This document shows, piece by piece, positions 62,628-64,000 of a stretch of 64,000 nt of DNA. This DNA is from a bacterium (GTDB taxonomy: Bacteria > Actinomycetota > Acidimicrobiia > Spongiisociales > ZC4RG35): assembly GCA_028824015.1 (NCBI GenBank), contig JAPPFC010000055.1, positions 104,506-168,505 of the forward strand. Reading direction: 5' to 3'. The notes beneath the pieces were generated by a model. The model worked only from the letters and a program-made list of their open reading frames with translations, made no database searches and was not told the DNA's origin. Made by a program: the position numbers and the translations under genes. Within the stretch, counting starts at the first letter, position 1. Each line of letters starts with the position of its first letter.

Positions 62628-63752
62628 TTACTTGGCGTCATAGATGAAGTAACCCTCGGGCAGATCAACCACGGTGTTCCATTCACCGGTTTCGATGTCT
62701 ATCACGACTATCGACTCCTCCCCTATGACTCCCGTGCTAGCTATCAACAGGCCATCCACGATTCCCAACGGCGTTCCACGCCGGCCCTCCTCGAATTCGT
62801 GCACCAATTGCACCGTTTGCTCTGATAGATCGGCCAAATACACGGCCTTCCGCACGGTGTATCCCGGCCTGGTCACATCGGGAACCTCTAGGGAAAGCAG
62901 CACCTGATCACTGTGATACTCAGTGGTGTTGGATGCCGGGATTTGGGGCAGAAAAGGCCTTGACCACCTACCCGACTCGAAGGCTGTCACAACGCTCACG
63001 CGGCCATCCGTCTCGCTATGGAACACCAAATGCTTCTCGTCTTCGAGGGTTAGACAAGCGAAGTGCTCTCCGTACACCCCCACGATGTGGAGATCGCCAT
63101 ATTCGTCGGAGAAGTCTCGGCAGGGAACAACCTCGCTGACGGTCCCACCGGGGCTGACGACCCGGTCATCGTCACCCGTCACCACATAGAGTTCATCTTT
63201 GAACAATCCAGAAATGAAGTAGGACCCGTCGAGTTCGAGCGTCAACTCGGCGGTGTTGTCCTCGATGTTGACCAGGTCCACCAGGGTCGTATCCGAATTG
63301 GTCCACTGCAACATCCACACCTTCTCTCCCGACCGATCTGCCAAGGCTTGGATATCTGCGTAGTTGTCGGGAGTTCCATATTCGGTCTCGATGACTCGTC
63401 TCGAGGGCCCGATGACCGACGGTGCTGCGGAGAAATCCCCATCGGGCACCACGTACAGTCCTTGTCCACCGGACGGGTGCACCAACACATCGCCCGACCT
63501 GGTGAACGCTGCCACATTAACTGAGCGAATTGGCAGGCCACGATGCTCCAGCCGTTCGACTCGCATCACACCCTCTTCCAGGTCGACCACCGCAAATCTA
63601 CCCTGATGATCAAAAGCCAGAACTCGGAACTCCACCGGTTCACCCTCCCACTCGAGATCCACGATCCGGGAATCAAAGAACCCGGTTTCCCACCCAACTA
63701 ACACCCCGACCGCGACGATCAGCAGCAACCACCATCGCCAGGCTCTCAACAT
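62628..63752 (-). CDS. Membrane-anchored beta-propeller-like protein of unknown function
   Basis: This is a 374-residue protein. An N-terminal anchor (about 5-22, WRWWLLLIVAVGVLVGW) is followed by an outside domain of repeated beta strands. Short motifs such as GTPLGIVDGLL and VVIDIETGEW suggest a six- or seven-bladed propeller, but the repeat is not strict. There is no enzyme motif. A second, closely similar gene follows upstream on the same strand, so this is one member of a tandem pair. Confidence 0.78.
   Translation of the reverse strand: MLRAWRWWLLLIVAVGVLVGWETGFFDSRIVDLEWEGEPVEFRVLAFDHQGRFAVVDLEEGVMRVERLEHRGLPIRSVNVAAFTRSGDVLVHPSGGQGLYVVPDGDFSAAPSVIGPSRRVIETEYGTPDNYADIQALADRSGEKVWMLQWTNSDTTLVDLVNIEDNTAELTLELDGSYFISGLFKDELYVVTGDDDRVVSPGGTVSEVVPCRDFSDEYGDLHIVGVYGEHFACLTLEDEKHLVFHSETDGRVSVVTAFESGRWSRPFLPQIPASNTTEYHSDQVLLSLEVPDVTRPGYTVRKAVYLADLSEQTVQLVHEFEEGRRGTPLGIVDGLLIASTGVIGEESIVVIDIETGEWNTVVDLPEGYFIYDAK
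62631..62802. repeat. Tandem gene duplication, left copy of the visible overlap
   Basis: These 172 bases match 63829-64000 with about 93% identity and no gaps. They are the 3' ends of two tandem genes in the same orientation, with unit spacing near 1.2 kb. The high identity in a coding region points to recent duplication or gene conversion. Confidence 0.85.
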
Positions 63753-63825
63753 TCCTTAGCCCACCCGCCCATCTAAGGCACCGACAGTGTGAGGAGGGAC
63801 GACCGAGCGCGGCAAAGGGACCTGG

Positions 63826-64000
63826 TCATTTGGCGTCATAGATAAAGTAGCCCTCGGGAAGATCAGCCAAGGTCTTCCACTCACCGGTTTCGATGTCTAT
63901 CACGACTATCGACTCCTCCCCTATGGTTCCCGTGCTGGCTATCAACAGGCCATCCACGATTCCCAACGGCGTTCCGCGCCGGCCCTCCTCGAATTCGTGC
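63826..64000 (-). CDS. Second copy of the membrane-anchored protein, 3' part
   Basis: This partial gene ends with TGA at 63826-63828 and runs off the window. Its 57 visible codons correspond without gaps to the last part of the gene at 62628: I count about 12 differences in 172 bases, roughly 93% identity. It should encode the same family of anchored beta-rich protein. Confidence 0.88.
   Translation of the reverse strand, partial: HEFEEGRRGTPLGIVDGLLIASTGTIGEESIVVIDIETGEWKTLADLPEGYFIYDAK

Noticed and set aside
1..64000. tRNA, rRNA and CRISPR arrays
   Set aside because: A reading for T-loop-like strings and for regularly spaced repeats found none outside coding regions; a dedicated scan could not be run.

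Overview
The window looks like high-GC actinobacterial DNA, most likely class Acidimicrobiia or a close relative. This is inferred from several things seen together: two luciferase-like F420-type oxidoreductases, a TIGR03086/mycothiol-type protein, an actinobacterial LeuB, threonine-rich linkers after membrane anchors, and frequent GTG/TTG starts joined to the previous gene by 4-base overlaps. Nothing in the sequence fixes a species. The enzymology suggests a heterotroph that makes all branched-chain amino acids and an unusual polyketide lipid.

Layout. Bases 1-2790 hold the end of a succinate dehydrogenase operon (sdhA partial, sdhB) followed by an alpha/beta-hydrolase. Bases 2833-16147 (minus strand) hold a polyketide operon: a type I PKS with order KS-AT-DH-cMT-ER-KR-ACP-KS-AT(degenerate), then a free acyl carrier protein, an Sfp-type phosphopantetheinyl transferase and a nucleobase-permease-like membrane protein. 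One extra base in a run of eight G breaks the PKS frame after the first AT. A close paralogue of the alpha/beta-hydrolase lies at 18260-19171, so two copies in the same orientation flank the PKS region. Bases 19243-22830 are a minus-strand four-gene operon with 4-base overlaps: a ClpX-type zinc finger fused to a metal-site-less amidohydrolase, a glycerophosphodiester phosphodiesterase, and an ABC exporter of the polysaccharide type. Bases 22953-27948 hold mixed metabolic genes (enoyl-CoA hydratase/isomerase, SRAP protein, permease, gamma-glutamyltransferase).

Bases 28049-37097 (minus) read as one dense transcription unit: ilvD, phosphoesterase, YkvA-like, LLM oxidoreductase, alaC-like aminotransferase, threonine aldolase, fabD, fabH, fabG, acpP. 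Bases 37098-45737 form a compositionally distinct island, about 57% GC in hand-counted lines against over 70% on both sides. It contains only two large plus-strand genes, an 1118-residue protein of unknown family and a 1606-residue DEAD/DEAH helicase with a C-terminal DUF1998-type cysteine cluster. This is the best candidate for an undescribed system, probably genome defence.

Bases 45738-49486 (minus) hold a CcdA/TlpA-type redox pair, a QueG-like reductase and a coiled-coil NYN nuclease-like protein. Bases 49576-56185 are the branched-chain operon ilvB-ilvN-ilvC-leuA-(xre)-leuB, headed by a textbook attenuator: an 11-residue leader peptide, of which six residues are Ile, Leu or Val, followed by two hairpins. 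The remainder holds a 5-FCL-like protein, PlsC, an ABC-2 exporter, Fpg, a thioredoxin-fold protein, a lipoprotein, a small zincin-like protein and two tandem copies of a membrane-anchored beta-rich protein, the second cut by the window end.
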